In this document: positions 26,741 through 40,700 of the stretch, piece by piece | Position numbering within the stretch: position 1 is the stretch's first letter | Layout: the number at the start of each line of letters is the position of its first letter | Assembly: GCF_021018805.1 (NCBI RefSeq) | Contig: NC_086247.1 | Span: 119,757,094 to 119,821,093 of the forward strand | From: Prinia subflava | Taxonomy: Eukaryota; Chordata; Aves; Passeriformes; Cisticolidae | Direction of reading: 5' to 3' | Length of the DNA: 64,000 nt | The notes under the pieces: generated by a model | The model's database searches: none | Seen by the model: only the letters and a program-made list of their open reading frames with translations | What the model was told of the DNA's origin: nothing | Program-made: the position numbers and the translations under genes

Positions 26741-28489
26741 GCCTCGGCAGGTGTGCTGCCTTGGCAGATGCTCTGCTTGCTTCCCATCTGCATCTCCTCG
26801 ACTTTCTCTTTTTGCTAATAAAACACAGCGCTTAAGCTATCAAAAACCGAGCTAGTTTTTTGAAGCGGACCGAGTTTTAAAACTAGGGGAAAAAATGCAG
26901 AAGTTTTAAGTACCTAGGGACTGTTTCGCTAGAAGTATGAAGGAACAGTGCTGCTACAACACGATGAAGCTAGCATGCGTTTCAGTTTATTGAAGTTTTA
27001 ATAAGCCTGCCTGAATACCTGAAAAAAATCACTGAAGCTTAAATTGCATGTGTAACGTTATATTAATGTAGCATTATAGGTCAGCAGGATGAAAGGTGTG
27101 GTTCTCATTAATATCACGATGCCTAGTATGAGGTAACAAAACCACATACCACAAAACTGTGTAATTTATGAGTCGACATGGTGCAGGCATACTATTGTGA
27201 TATTGTTAGGGTTTTTTTAATCTCAGATTCTTAGCTTTTCCTGTACTGTGCATCACGTTACACCAGAAAAGCTTATGGGAAATAGTTCCCCAAAATGAAA
27301 GTTCATAAGTCATTTTATGCGTCCCTTGAGTGGATTATCAGCCCTTAGGTGCTGAGGAGGTACAGTCCTGCCCACATGGTCTGTGCATTGCTGTTTGAGT
27401 CCCAATACACAGTTCTGAGACTTCTGCACAGAGAAGAGAACTTTATGCTGAGATACTCTCAATTTTTAATAGTTATATATTGAATTCTACAGCCACTATT
27501 CATTCCTTTTTCCTTTCCGCAAAGTTAGAGCATTACAGATTGAGCACGCACACATTTAATAGAGTGTGTCATTTGCCAGGACTTCCAGGACACACATCTG
27601 AGGCTCTGCACGTAGTGTCACACAAGCAGCTGATCTGAGTACAGATTGCTGGGGTATGACATAAGGTTGCTTGTGCTTCCTTTTTAATGTTTCACCTCTG
27701 TATGACAGCAGGTTGAACTTCACCTGCTTGTGAATACAAGGGGTGGAAGTGTTATGTTACCTGTATGAGACACTGGGAATATCAGTAGGGAGTTGAACCA
27801 GTGACACCAAAGTTCTTATGCGAAGGCTCAATTCTGGTTTGACATGTGTGAGGAACTCCTGCCACCGCCTAAAGTATGATAATCTGTGAAAACTCATCAT
27901 CTAAGCACTCAGCCAAAAGGTGATTAACCTTTCTGAAGGCAACTGGGAAATAAAGGACTAAATTTCTGAATAGGAGCTTATGCTGGAATCACTTTCCCAG
28001 TAAGAAACACCATCCAGCTTTTGCTGTCATACAGGCCTAGAAATGTGTGCTGAAATGTGTTGCTGTAAAAATTGACTGGAGTTTTTGGCATATGCAGTGA
28101 AGAGTAACATGCCACGTAAAAATAGATTGCTTTGGACATTCAGCATGTGCTGCAGGAATAAAGAAAACTTGATTGAATTATATCCCATTATTAGTTTAAA
28201 CTGAAGTGGGTGATTGCTGGGCAGACGGTGTTACAGCACAGATAAGAAACTTGATGCTGCACACAGATGTGTGTGGGGAGATGCACATGGCACAGGCTCT
28301 AGGTGGTCTGGCTGCTGCAGTGCTGCTGCTCTGCCACATTTCACAGGATAGGTTAATCGTTCACATCATCAGTGGAGCATTGGTAGGAATGTGGTTGGTT
28401 CTCAGAGCTCTACTGTGTATCTGAAAAGTGGGACCAAACATGTAATCAAGGGATTTTTCTTTTGGTCAGCCTTTGGAAAAAAACTCACC
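26741..28489. other. Intron 1 DNA after the CpG island, nothing recognised
   Basis: Unique-looking AT-rich intron sequence with no repeat landmark or exon signal I trust. Confidence 0.6.
26817..26822 (+). promoter_or_regulatory. Intronic AATAAA about 1.2 kb after the JAZF1 exon 1 donor
   Basis: This is a canonical poly(A) hexamer just past the downstream edge of the CpG island, early in a very long intron. Early intronic signals can cause premature cleavage when U1 snRNP protection is low. Single AATAAA hexamers are common in AT-rich DNA and I see no clear GU-rich element, so function is uncertain. Confidence 0.2.
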
Positions 28490-28764
28490 ATAAGGAAATA
28501 GGAAGAGAGGCAATGGGAAGAAAGTGATGCACAGGAATTTTCACCTGAACATGAGGAAGTACTTCTCTGTCATGTGGAGTGTTACTCAGTGGAACAAGTT
28601 GTCCAGAGAGATTGCAGAGTCTCCCTCACTGGAGATATTCAAGAACCATCTGGATGCAATCCTGTGCCATGTGCTCTAGGATTTCCCTGCTCAAGCAGGG
28701 AGGTTGGATCAGATGACCCACTGTGGTCCTTTCCAGGCATACCTGTTCTGTGATTCTGTGAAAC
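28490..28764 (+). mobile_element. CR1 LINE 3' fragment in JAZF1 intron 1
   Basis: The + strand carries GAGGAAGTACTTCTCTGTCA, GAGATATTCAAGAACC, GGTTGGATCAGATGACCC and the tail TTCTGTGATTCTGTGA at 28749-28764, in CR1 order. It is inserted in the same orientation as JAZF1. Confidence 0.93.
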
Positions 28765-31700
28765 ACTGTTGTAGCATTCTGGAGGCATTTCTGAGCAATT
28801 CCACAGTTGCTTTCTTTGGTTATAATCCTAATGAATAATCATATTCTAATGAAATAATTCAGTGTACAGTGATGTGGTTTGAGGTTTTTGTTCCACCTAC
28901 ATCTTAGTGACCAAGTAGGAAGTTACCAGTTACTTGAAAAAGTATCAGTGCATATAATCTGTGAGAGTTGTGACCATTGGTTGAAGTATTGAACTCTGAG
29001 GTGGTGCTGGGTACACATCAGCTGCTTTTTGGGTTTTGCATTTATAGATCAAAGACTTGTGAAGAATTGGGCTCACTGAGAAGCACTGCTCTGGGGTCCT
29101 TTATAAGGCAGGCCAGGCCCTACTGGTGTCCTCTGCAATGAGACTGTGTTCTGCAGTCCATAGCAGTACTACTAAACAGTGTATTCACATTTTCTGTGGC
29201 TCACAGCTGGAAATGAATGTTGATTTAAAATTGCTGATTTGTAAATGCTTCTCTGTCAGCTTTTTCTACGAGCACGTTGTCCAAGCAACCTGGAGTGCTG
29301 TTACCTTCTCTGCAAGTGTGCTTAGGAGGGGTGCCTTTGGCCTGGCTTGTAGGCTGTCTCCTGCATCTCAGTTTTGTCTGCTCTGGCCCCTTGCAGGTAG
29401 TTTAGTTGACTTTTCTGACATCTCTAGTACATGAGTAGAAGGCCAAATTTACTACAATTAGCCAGATTCAGACTGTCAAATGGAATGGACTCAATTCTCC
29501 TTGGTAGTGTCAAGAGAGGAGGAAAAAGACCCCCAAACCCACCAATTTTGAACTGCCAAATATTCAGCTGTGGCAACATGGCAAGCTTTATTGCATTTCT
29601 GCAGTCCCATAGTGTCTTCAGCTATGATGTTGGGACCAGCACAACTGCTTCCACAGAGTGTTTCTGAAAATACGCTTAAGTCTTCTGGGGCATTTTGGGC
29701 TGTTCATAGATGTCCAGGATGTACAGAGGGTCACCTTTGGTAAAGTTTCTGTTTGTTTGGGGTGGTGGTGGTTTTTTTTTTTTTTCATTTTTCTCCTCTT
29801 CCCCTTCCCTCAACTTGTTTTTTCCTCAATCTACCTGCAGTTATGGTGCATCCTTTAGAGTGGTGATTCAGGTAGTTTCCAAGTTGCTAAGATGAAGTTT
29901 ACTCTGATGCTGAAGGGTCAGTATTTAAACTGAATCTGTTCATCAAGTTTTGATAACATCCATCAATTTATTTTAATTTTTGTGTGGTATTTTTAGTAAA
30001 ATACTTCAAAATCAGCTGAGGTTGCTGTTTATATGAGGCTCTGTGCGTTCACTTGGTTCATGAGAAGTGCTAATGTGTATGGACTTGTGTAGCTCTTTGG
30101 CTGATATGAGCAGTCCTGCTTCTCCTGAGGCTCATCAAGCATTGACGAAATAGATGCAAATGAAATGAGTGTCCAAACATGGTGGGCTAGAAAAGGTAGA
30201 AGAGTGGCTAGGAAGAGATAAACAAATCTGAATACACTCTTACCTGTAAATAGTGTTTGATAATTGTATTGCACTGAAATACTAGAATTTGAAGGGAGAA
30301 AGAAAAGACCATCTGCTTGTACAGTAATTGCACGAAAAGATGATTGACTGTCACTGGACATTTCATCACAGCTTTGCAAGAAGTCCCAGTGTTGGATAGC
30401 TTTCAGTGGGGTATTTTTATAATATTCCTGTTGGAACTGGGAGCTTTTCATCAAGCTTGAGTGATTCCCAAATCCTAGGATGGATCCTGCAACACCACAG
30501 TACTTGCTGAGGGAGCAGAGGCAGCTGCTTTCGTAAGTGGTAGGATTAGCAGGAAAAATAAAACTTCCTCCATAAAAGAATAATTGCAGAAGACAGAACA
30601 AAACCTCACATATAAAATACTGCCCATCTGGAAGGTTCAGGTCATATGGAGGGAGAAAGAGACTTGTGGATTTCCATGTCTGGTGGTAGCTTTGACATCT
30701 GCTGCCATCAGTGACTTCAATTCTTAATATTATGTAGTCGAGGGGCCAGATTCCCCAGCAAAGAGCTCAAGTTGTGGAATAAGCCATTGGCTGAATGCAC
30801 ATACCTTTCTTAAAGATGTCCCTTTCAATATTTTCTCAGACATGCTAATAATGGTGTGACGTCCTCACTTCGATAGTCGGAGGTGTTGAACGATGAGCTG
30901 GCTGTGAGCACCTGCTGAAATGGCATTTGGTGTTGCTGAAATGTGGGCTTTGCTCCCCACTGCTGTGCTGCCCAGACTTCCAGCAGCATCTTGGATAAAG
31001 TGCAGCCTTACAGAGGTGACAGCTTCTATATTGGAGCCGACTGCATGTTGTGTAAAACAAGTATAAGGAGATGCAACTGTTGAATGTTGCTAAAGATGAG
31101 GATGAGGGGCTGCACACAAGCATCTATGGAAGGCCTGGAAAACCTAAGTCTGTATGACAGATCGTGTTCACTTAAAGCTGAGCTCTTCACAAGAGTGTGA
31201 ACATCATTTTGGTGGCTGCCATCATGTAACTTTCTCTTAGCATTTGCTCAATGTGCAATTTAACATTTGGAGCTGAGATCGGCTGTTTTGGAAAGGTGGT
31301 AGATCTTAACCTAAGGCTTTTTACACCAGGAGTGATGTGGCAGCTGGGTGCACGGAGTGCTCTCATCAGCATCTGGAAATCAGAGGACAGAGCCATACCT
31401 AGTGCCATGCCAGTAATGTGCATGAATGTGTGTCCTTGCAAAATAAACAAACAATTATGTGCATTTACCTCAGCGGGGAGTACTAATTACTGTTCATGGA
31501 AAGCAACTTCCTACATTTATGGCTGCTTTTAGCTGAAGTCCATCCTCTACCCAGTACTTCTGCAACGGTAGTTTTTGTTTCTTATTTGAAATACATTTCA
31601 CAGTGAAGTGGAAGGTTCTGTTTTCCAAGGATGTTGGTATGGTGAGGAAGGCCCTTCTATCTCAGGAATGCATTTCTGTCAAATAAAGTCTTTTTTTGAC

Positions 31701-34700
31701 TAAAAGATCTAATCAGCACGTTTTTCCCCCCCACATGTAATCTTGAGTACAGCAGGTTTTTGATAACTTTGCATGTACAAGTATGGCTTCTTTTAAGCTT
31801 TGGGTTTAAATATAAATTTTGATAAAACGCAAATGCAACTCTTGTAAAAAAATCTCAAACATATTGATCATGTGGAGGAACATGAAATTGTCATTAAATT
31901 TTGACTAAAATATAACTTTTTCATACTTCTGTGACATGAGTTTTTTCTTGCTCTGAGGTTACTGCGTACATGGAGGATAAGATATAAAGTGTTTAATGGT
32001 ATAAAGCTCAAGTGATATATTTTCTGGGAAGAAAGGACTGAAAGCAAACATCTGTGAAAATGCTGCAAACCGATTTTTCAGTTTTAAGTTTGAAGGTTCA
32101 GTTTTAAGATTGAAGGTCTCACATAAAGCTGATAGGGATCTTTCCTTTTTCCTCTGCTTGCTGGAGTGGCCTTGGGTGAGGCCCATTGCAGTGCTGTATC
32201 CATACAACTGGCAGGGATTATTCCTCTTGTATGCCAGCACATCTACAAAAGAGCTGGAAAATGAAAACCTGAAGAAACATCAGGTAACTTGTAGCAGTGG
32301 CATTACACTTCACTTGTGTAGGGCATATTTACCTTTGTGGTGAAATTTACAGTGATTATCATGTCTGCTCTTCAGGCTTTTAGAGGATGTTTTCATAGTT
32401 AATCTCCAGTTCTTATGAGAACTTTAAAATAATCTGGTGGCTGCCAGTCAAATAATTTTTTCATTTCATTTCTTGAGGAATGTGAAATTGTGTAATGAAA
32501 AATAATAATTGTGTAGTAAAAAATAGTTTGAGGAAGGGATGATGCCAGAAAATGAAGAAACATCTGTTCAACCTGAGACAACCTTACCTACCATTCTTTC
32601 CTTTCTAGAATATAATGCAAGTGCAAACAAGTAATCAGAAAATATTTTGTGTCAAGATGCAGAATACTTTAATGCAGAAGAAGGAAGGACTACAGGCCTG
32701 CTGCTTGCAGTGAACGTTTTATTTTGCCCATGAATGTGCTGTTTTTTCTTTATTTATAGTTATTTTTCATGGATAAGCTGGTTTTTTCACTGAGAATTAA
32801 TTTTATTTATCTCTAGTAAGCACCAGTTATTCAAAATTTGGATGATAACCATCCAAGAAAATAGCTGCCCTGTACACTTTGAGAAAGGCAGAGACAAAGA
32901 TTTTAGTGTTAATTTGAAATGGCAACAGTTAGAGAATTGATTTGATAAATCAGCTGTGTTTAACAATAAAGAGTCCTTGGTTTTAAAGGACTGTCTCAGT
33001 GAATAACTTCACATTAAAAATTAAACAACCAATTCCTGTTACTCAGTGTCTGATTCTGTCTTGAGACTTTTAGAAATTCTTTGGGAGAGTACATATGGTT
33101 TATTACACTTTAGTTACCAGATGAGGGACCAATATTCAGAGCTGTAGAATAGAAGAAATATTCCAGTTTATGGATTAATTTTTTTTTCTTGGCTATTAAT
33201 ATTTGTGTTCCCTGAATTCTTACAAGACTCCTTCTTAACTCTGTGCGGTGATAAACAAGGGGAATGGATTTTTTCACCAGAGGTGCTGATGACACTGCAC
33301 TTGTGTCTCTCATCAGTGCATAGGATGGAGTGTATTACTACTGTGCAGTTTCATTTCAGACAGTGTAATTCATTTAAGACTGAACTGACTTAAATACAGG
33401 TGTTAGTTGTATCTTTCTAATGTTCCATTTTGTGTTACGAAGGATGGAGTAGACATAGAAGAAGACATTCACCACCTTAAGGGAAAAATTGAATGGGATT
33501 TTGAAGCCAAGTTGATCAGTTCTTTATGGACAAAGAGATTAGAACTTGATTGTGGATAATTTTGAAATATTTTTTCTGGTTTTGAGAAAGATTTCAGTGT
33601 GTGCTAATAAAGGCCATCTTATTTATTAAGATTTTTTTTAATACTTTCACTTTCATTTTGAAATACTGTCATTACTGAAACTTGTCCAACAAAATCTTTT
33701 TATGGTTTTAGAGAATATTTGGACACTTCTGAGATACCTGCTTTAAGTGCTTTGTAAAGCTTGAGTAAGCTACGAATGTCTTTGTTCCTTATGGAAATTA
33801 ATTTTTTCCCCATCCTATTTTGACAGATAGTAAATACTCTGAGTACAAGTTGAACCTCTGAATACCCCAGTGTGAAGTGGAAAGGAGGATCACCTGTTTC
33901 TCCAGCAGTTTGTAATGTAGTCACTGTCTTACTTTCTGGGAATTATCCTGATAGAAGCCATAACCCAGAAACAGGGAGGTGGTACATTTAAGATGCAAGA
34001 GGTCCAGTTTCACTGCTGTGAGATACAAAAACCTTAACTCAGCCCCTTAGAGGCATTCAGTGTGGAAAACAACACTATTTAATTATTTCAGTCATTTATT
34101 GTGATGTAATCCTGCTGTGAATGTTCATCAGAGTGTGTGTATCAGTGCTGTGGGTGTGACCTCAAAATTCATTTAAAGGCTTTGTGTAGACTTCAGATAT
34201 TTGCCTGCTGGCAGGTGAAAGCTGCATACCAGATTACTGAAGTCTACCCTTGCTTCCTTTGTCTTCAGATCAAAGAACTGACATTGATACAAGTAAATTT
34301 GATGACAAACTTTTAGGAAGCCCTTGAAGTTTAGGTGGTTTTGTAGCAATATGATGAAGAAGTGTTACAGCTTCTATAACTTGCTCTTGAGGATAATCTA
34401 CTATCTGATTGTTATACTGGATTAACTGGGTGATGGGAGAGTTGTTAAGATCTCAGTTTTGATGCATAAAGTAACAGTGAACCGTGCACATACTCATCTT
34501 TGTTTCAGTTTGGGACCAGGGAGCTTTTCTATTTATCCTGTTAAGCTCTGGGGGTATCTGCAGAGCCTTTCTCCTGAGGAGCCAGGTTTTCATTGTCTGA
34601 ACATGATTATTTTTCCTTTTGCATAGAGTAGATTATGGAGAAAGATGTGTGCAAAAACCACTAAGGAAAACTTCAAATAATTGCTTTTTTGCAATAAATT

Positions 34701-37700
34701 TGTTTGGGACATATTGCAAGAGCTTTCTGCTCACTTAGTAAGTATGTGAATGTGAGGAAGGTGGAAGGGGAGTGCAAAATTTCCACAGCAGTGGCAGCAC
34801 AGAAAGGGGAAGAGGCTCAGAAGTATGCTGCTCTGTGTGCCCAGGCTGAGGTTATTCATCAATGCAGAGTGCCATGGATGTGGCAGCATGGACCAGGCAG
34901 CTGACAGTAACAAATTCAATAAAAATTGCTTGTAACTACTGTGGTATTTGGAGGAAGAGGAAAGCTTAAATATGTTTAAAATGAAATCCATGGTTGCAGA
35001 ATCTTCCAGGGAGGAGCTAGGAAGACTGTGGTCCCTACTGTAGTTATAAGTGCTCTGTGCTCAATGAGGCAAGGTAGTGGTGTAGTGAGTGAGGAGAGTG
35101 GGAAGATAATGCTACATAGAGTTTTTTGTATGTACTTTCATTTCACAGCACTTCTCTAGAGAGTCTTCATTTTCCTGGGCTCATTGTGAGCAGTTGCTGT
35201 ACTTGATCAAGAGAGGCTTTCTAATGCTGTAGGACTCTTGGCACACAGTCATACCATTGGTAATAACTGTATTTTCTTTTTACCTTAGAAGATCTCACAA
35301 ATTGATAAATACTCTCTTACAGATGAGAAATGCTGACACTGTAGCTGTATCTGTCCTCATGTTTTATCTTCAACAGCTGGACTTGACAGGGGCTCCAGAC
35401 TTTGGTCTCTGTCTTAGAAGAGCTGTCTAGAGATTTAGCTACCTGTATCTAGTGTTCTCATTTCATGTATCTGGAATAAGCCCTTTCTTCCTGGCAGATT
35501 TTTTTTTTGGGGTGATTGTGAGGAGCCTGCCATCAGAACAAAGCAAATACTTCATCTTTGCTGTCGGTTATCATGGGGCAGTCACCCAGGGCTCTCTTTA
35601 GACCAGATTGAGTGGGGAGATAAAGTCTGTGTTGGATACTGGAAGCTGGGACCTAGTTATATGCCAGGAAGTTTTAGTGGCTTGCTAAACCTGCTTCCAG
35701 AGGCAGGGTAAATACCAAGTGCTTGTTCAGGTATGTAACAATAATGAATGCACAGGATGGGGAAAAGGTATTTGTTGCTTTTGCCTTCTGTGGATATTTT
35801 TGGTTGCTCTCTTGTAATTTAATACTAAGTGGTTGGATTTTAATGGAATAAAAAAAATTGCCTTTGAGCAGCTTTTACCTGAAGAATTTTACTTCTGCAG
35901 CAATTTTCATAACTCTCAGTTAGAAATTATTATGAAAGAGACAGGCAAGAGGGTCTACATCTGCTCTTGCTCTACCTGAATTGTACATATGGCCTCAAAT
36001 GCATTTCAGATATTGAAACAAATGTAATAAAAATTACATGCATTTATAAACTTAATGAATGTTCTGGAGATACACTGGGTTAATTGATAGCTGCATTTTT
36101 TTTCTCAGTGGTCACCTGACTTCTTCCTTTGTTTCTTTTTTAAATAGAAAATGTAATTCCTGTAGCATTGTCACCTTCTCCTTGATCCCACTGGCCTCAG
36201 AAGTGCAGTAGGTGCACAGTTAGTGAACCCTTCTGTTCCTGCTAATGGCACAGTGTTCCAGCCACAGGCTTGCTTACTACCACCAAACATCCTGGAAATG
36301 AGGGAATGCCTTTTCTCTGACCCTGCCTGTATGGGAGCTGTAACATCTGCATTTGGAAACCAAATCCCTTGGCTGTGCCCCACAAAGCACAACCCCTTAA
36401 TAATGGAAAGGATTGGAGTTTTGCCCACAGTGGTGTAAGTGGCTACTAAAAACACTTGATACCTCATGAATTCAAGATTCAGCCCAAACACACAGTTTTG
36501 CAATTGCTTCTGTAGTAGCAGGTGTGCATACATATTGAAAGCCTGTTAGTATTTGCTCATAAACTCTATGGTGTTGTGTGGCTAGAACCATGGCACAGAA
36601 TTGAGTATACAGCTCTCTAGAAAGTACTGACAGCTTGCGTGGTGTAATAATTTAAAATTTATTATGCACTCATTGTGTGCCATTAGACTTGCTATATCGA
36701 TAATTAGGAACAATAATTCATGCTGATCTTTCTGCATGTAATTTAAACATATTAATTGTAATTGAAGACCAGGTTTATGCTTCTTTCAGAAGCCTGCAAA
36801 GCTGCAGGTTGTTAGGAGAAGAGAGAACTGAAGCAAGAAGGTTGGGAAGAGCCCACATACTAGTTTTGTTTTGGGAAATTGATACAAGATAGTAAATTGT
36901 AGAGGTAGGAATTAAAAACCCAAACCTTCCAATATCTGTACTTCGGGAGGACACTTGTGAGGGGTTGTTCATCCTTTCATGACTGAGAAACATCATACAA
37001 ACCCGGGGTTGGAAATAATTTTTTTTTTCCTCATCTGTGTCGACCTGTGGAGCAAAGTTGAATCTTTACATCTTTCTTCTGTTCTATACTACTATTCAAC
37101 CCCTCTCATCACCTTCTGCTTACCTGCCAAGCCCTGACTGGTGGTTTAAGGAAATTATGAATCCCATACCTACATGGAGGAAACTCTGTTGCAGCAGTGT
37201 TTAGCTTTTAATAAGGAGTTATGCTCAGCAGAGCATTCTGCTGCACCTCCACACAGACCCCAGACCGTGGTGCTTTGTAGGGAAACCAGAAATTGCCTAC
37301 CGTTCTGTTACCGCTTCAAAAAAAAGAAGTTTAGAAATCTCCATCCGGTGTCTGTGCTCACCTGCTGCTCACCTTCTGACTGCTCGTTCTGTTCTCTTCT
37401 CCTGTTGCTCCACAGATGAGTGGTTGATTGGAGCCTTTCTCACGGCTGCTGCTTTTCTGTCCTGGAACCACTGAGCTGCTTCGTCCTGTAAAGTCTCAAA
37501 GCCTTCTTTTCTTGTGAATACTGATTGTTCTAATTTATTTATTTATTTTTGGTGCTCTGTAGAACAGCTGTAGCTGAGGAACAGGACACTGAACATAGGC
37601 ATAATAGGGTATACTGTACTTGCATTGTTCAGGCCTATGTATTAACCATATAAATACAGAAGGTGCCTTTATGAGAAAATAAAGAAGCAGAATATAGCAA

Positions 37701-40700
37701 GGAGTAAAGATGAAAAAATCTGAAATTGAAGCAAGGGAGAAAAGGAGTTTGTGAAAAACAAAGGAGTCTGCTTTCCAAAATGAGGTCTTGGTTTTTGAAT
37801 CTCATAAACTGGACAGTTGCCTGCTTGAAAAGAATCCATGTTTTTTCTTGCTAGGCAGACACATGTCTAATTCTGGAGCAAGTATACAGGCCACTCTCTT
37901 TTTCCTGACTCACTTTAAGGTTGAATCCTTGGGGTTGTTCAGGCAGTCTGCTTGAGGCATGTACTTGATGAGATTCAGAGCTCTTAATGGATGTTTTAAG
38001 TATCCTTAGTTCATTGCCTAAAAAGTCCTTACCTAATTTATCCTGAAAACCTTTCTTATTTGTACTACTAAATACATCCTGATATCAGATCAATTCTATG
38101 GGTTGTTGTAGCTGCCTTTTCAAGCTACCTCATGACCTCTTTTGAATTTCCCTCCTTGCAGGTGGCCTGTCACACTGCTGATTTTTAACTCATTTTGTGT
38201 AGGTCATGATCCTGAAGAGCTGCATTAATGTGGATGTGGATAACTCCCCTCTATATTTTCATTTTGAAGCAGAATTTTACATATCTGAGAGCTGAATTCT
38301 TTTGCTTGGCTTTCCTGCTCAGGGTACTGAGCACTGAATGCTCAATCCAAAAGACTGGTTCTGTTACTGAATGTGGGTGCTGAAGCACTCCTGGTAAGTA
38401 AGCAATCTCCTTCCCAGGTACAACATACCCTCTTCTTGTTCTTCTAGGAATACTGTAGCCTTTCTCTGAAGGTCAATTCCAAAGCCATCCTTTTTGGAGT
38501 CCTAGGATTTGTTAAATGTTGGGCTGGTAGCCCATCCTTCCTAAACAAACATTATTTTGTTGCTATTGTAGCGTAACTATTTTTTTACCATTTTTTCTTT
38601 TTTTATTTTTCCCTCCAATTCTTTTACCAGTGGTTGCACAGTAGAACACCTTCCTTGTCAAGATCACAAAATTCTTCCTTTCTGAGTACGCTTTGGTTGC
38701 TTTCTACCTTGTTGTGGGTAGGTAGCTTAGTAGAACAAACCTGTTAAAGACAGCTTGTTTGGGAGGCAGTCTGTTTATGTGGACTTACTCTGATTTCCTC
38801 ACTTTGACTCCATTGAATCTTGCCATTTTTGAACCTCTGGCATTAAGCAATCAAACATCTTGCATGATGGTGGTTTTTAGAGTCCAGTAGGCAGAGCTGA
38901 TGATAAGCACTCAGGAAAGCAAATTTATTGTTTTGAGTTTGATCGGTGTTTTTTTTTTCCCTGACATTTTATGAACAAGCAGATTATAAGCATTAAGACC
39001 ATTACCAGAAGGTTTCATGCTTGAATTTGAGTGGATACAAACCTGATTTGGATTCCTTTTCTAAGACAGACTTTTGTTTCACAAAAGTGAGACAGCCCCC
39101 ATTTGAAAACATGTTGAACTGTTCTGTGTTATGTATTTTGAGCCCCAAAGTGGTTTAGACAGTGGCAGAGGAGCTGCTTTCTCTCTGTGTCCTTGCAGTG
39201 CAGTGGAGTAACATATGTTGTTGATTACTAGGAAGATAAAGGTGAAGTCTCACAGTCCTCCTGTCTCATTGCTCTCTACGAGTTGGTGTGGTGTCATAAT
39301 TGTGTGGCGGGATGAGGGAAAGGATTCCTACAAACAAAAGAGCTACTGAGCAATCGTGTCCTAAGTTTACGTGGACAGAACATACTTCTGGGTGAGCATA
39401 TATCCCTGCAAGTTCCATGAAACACAGCTTGCCCATGTGATACCTCATAGTGAGAGGTCGTATGGGCAGGAGAGACCAGCTGATGCTGAGACACCAGCAG
39501 GGTTTGGTGCCTCCCTTGTGTAGATGATTGCAGGGCTGTCCAAGCCCAAGCAAAGCGCTTAGGGATGCACAAAGTGCAACTGTTTCATTGCTCTGTTTGC
39601 AACACTCTCATGTATCTGTAGATACAGTTTTCTTTACCTTGAGAGGGGAAAATCAGTGATTTGGCGGATGACATGTACCCTTAGTTTTGCATAATCATCA
39701 TAAATACTTTTGTAGGGGGGTTGGTATTTAGGAGGTGCTGACCTCTTCACCTTCTGAAAACTGGTGGCCTGTTGTGGTGTCTCATGTTGGTCCTGTGTGC
39801 TTTTTATAATTGACATATATGGTTCAGTAAAACAAAACTGATCCATGGTACTAAAGTTAGTACTTTTGCAGACTAAACTGAGCCTGGCAGCTCTTCCCAC
39901 CTGATGGCCTGAGGAAAGAGAAGAGGTAGCAAGAGGTAGATCTGAGTGGAGGCAGCTCCATCCTCCCTTCTTGGATGCTGTTTTGGAGATGGCACAGAGG
40001 AGAGCACAGAGCTGTTTCTACGCTGGAAAATGTGTTTAAAACACTCATGCCTAGGGATTTGTTGGACTTGTTAATGTAGTGGGAACTTCTCTAGATGTAA
40101 CTTTGTTTCTGATGCTTAGAATGTGTTGTAAGGATGTGACTTTAGGAGAATAGCACTTGAATAACGCTTTTGCTGTCCTGGGCAGGTGCAGAGTTCAGAA
40201 GATCTCTTTTGTGGAGGAGAACAGAGAAGCATCTGTATGTTTGCCTGCCACAAAAATGCAGTAATAATGAGATATGCTGTGAAGTGCATGTTTGTCAATT
40301 GCATTCAAGCGCGCAGATAACCACACTGATGGTCCCAGTTTAAGGAATTAGATAAGCAGCACAGTGGTATTTTGTGGTATTTAACATTTGGTCTTGAATT
40401 TGAGACTCAGTTGTGGGCATTTCCTGAGAAGCAGCAAGTTTCTACATGTTTTGTGATCTGCAAATAGTCTCATGCTGAGTGTGCATGTGTGATTGGGGCT
40501 GATTCTTATCAGTTCAAGTTTTGAGGGAGCAGCGTATACAGAGAGGTCCTCTGATGGGGAGTAAAGATTTTCAAATAAATACAGTCTTTTCCTGGTGATG
40601 TACATTTGTGGTGTCAGCTTAATGACGCTATTTTGAACTGGGTATAGGATAATGAAAACAGTCTTCTGTGTTTCCTGAGTGTGGGTTACCAGCACTGCAC

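Noticed and set aside
30029..30601. 190-codon ORF on the - strand in intron 1
   Set aside because: No recognisable domain, no promoter or splice support, and a rough estimate for this base composition puts about a 1 in 5 chance of one such ORF in 64 kb. A protein search and reading-frame conservation across birds would settle it.
31187..31532. Overlapping ORFs of about 90 codons on both strands, considered as a retrocopy
   Set aside because: Neither translation resembles a known protein, and no poly(A) tail or flanking duplication is visible.
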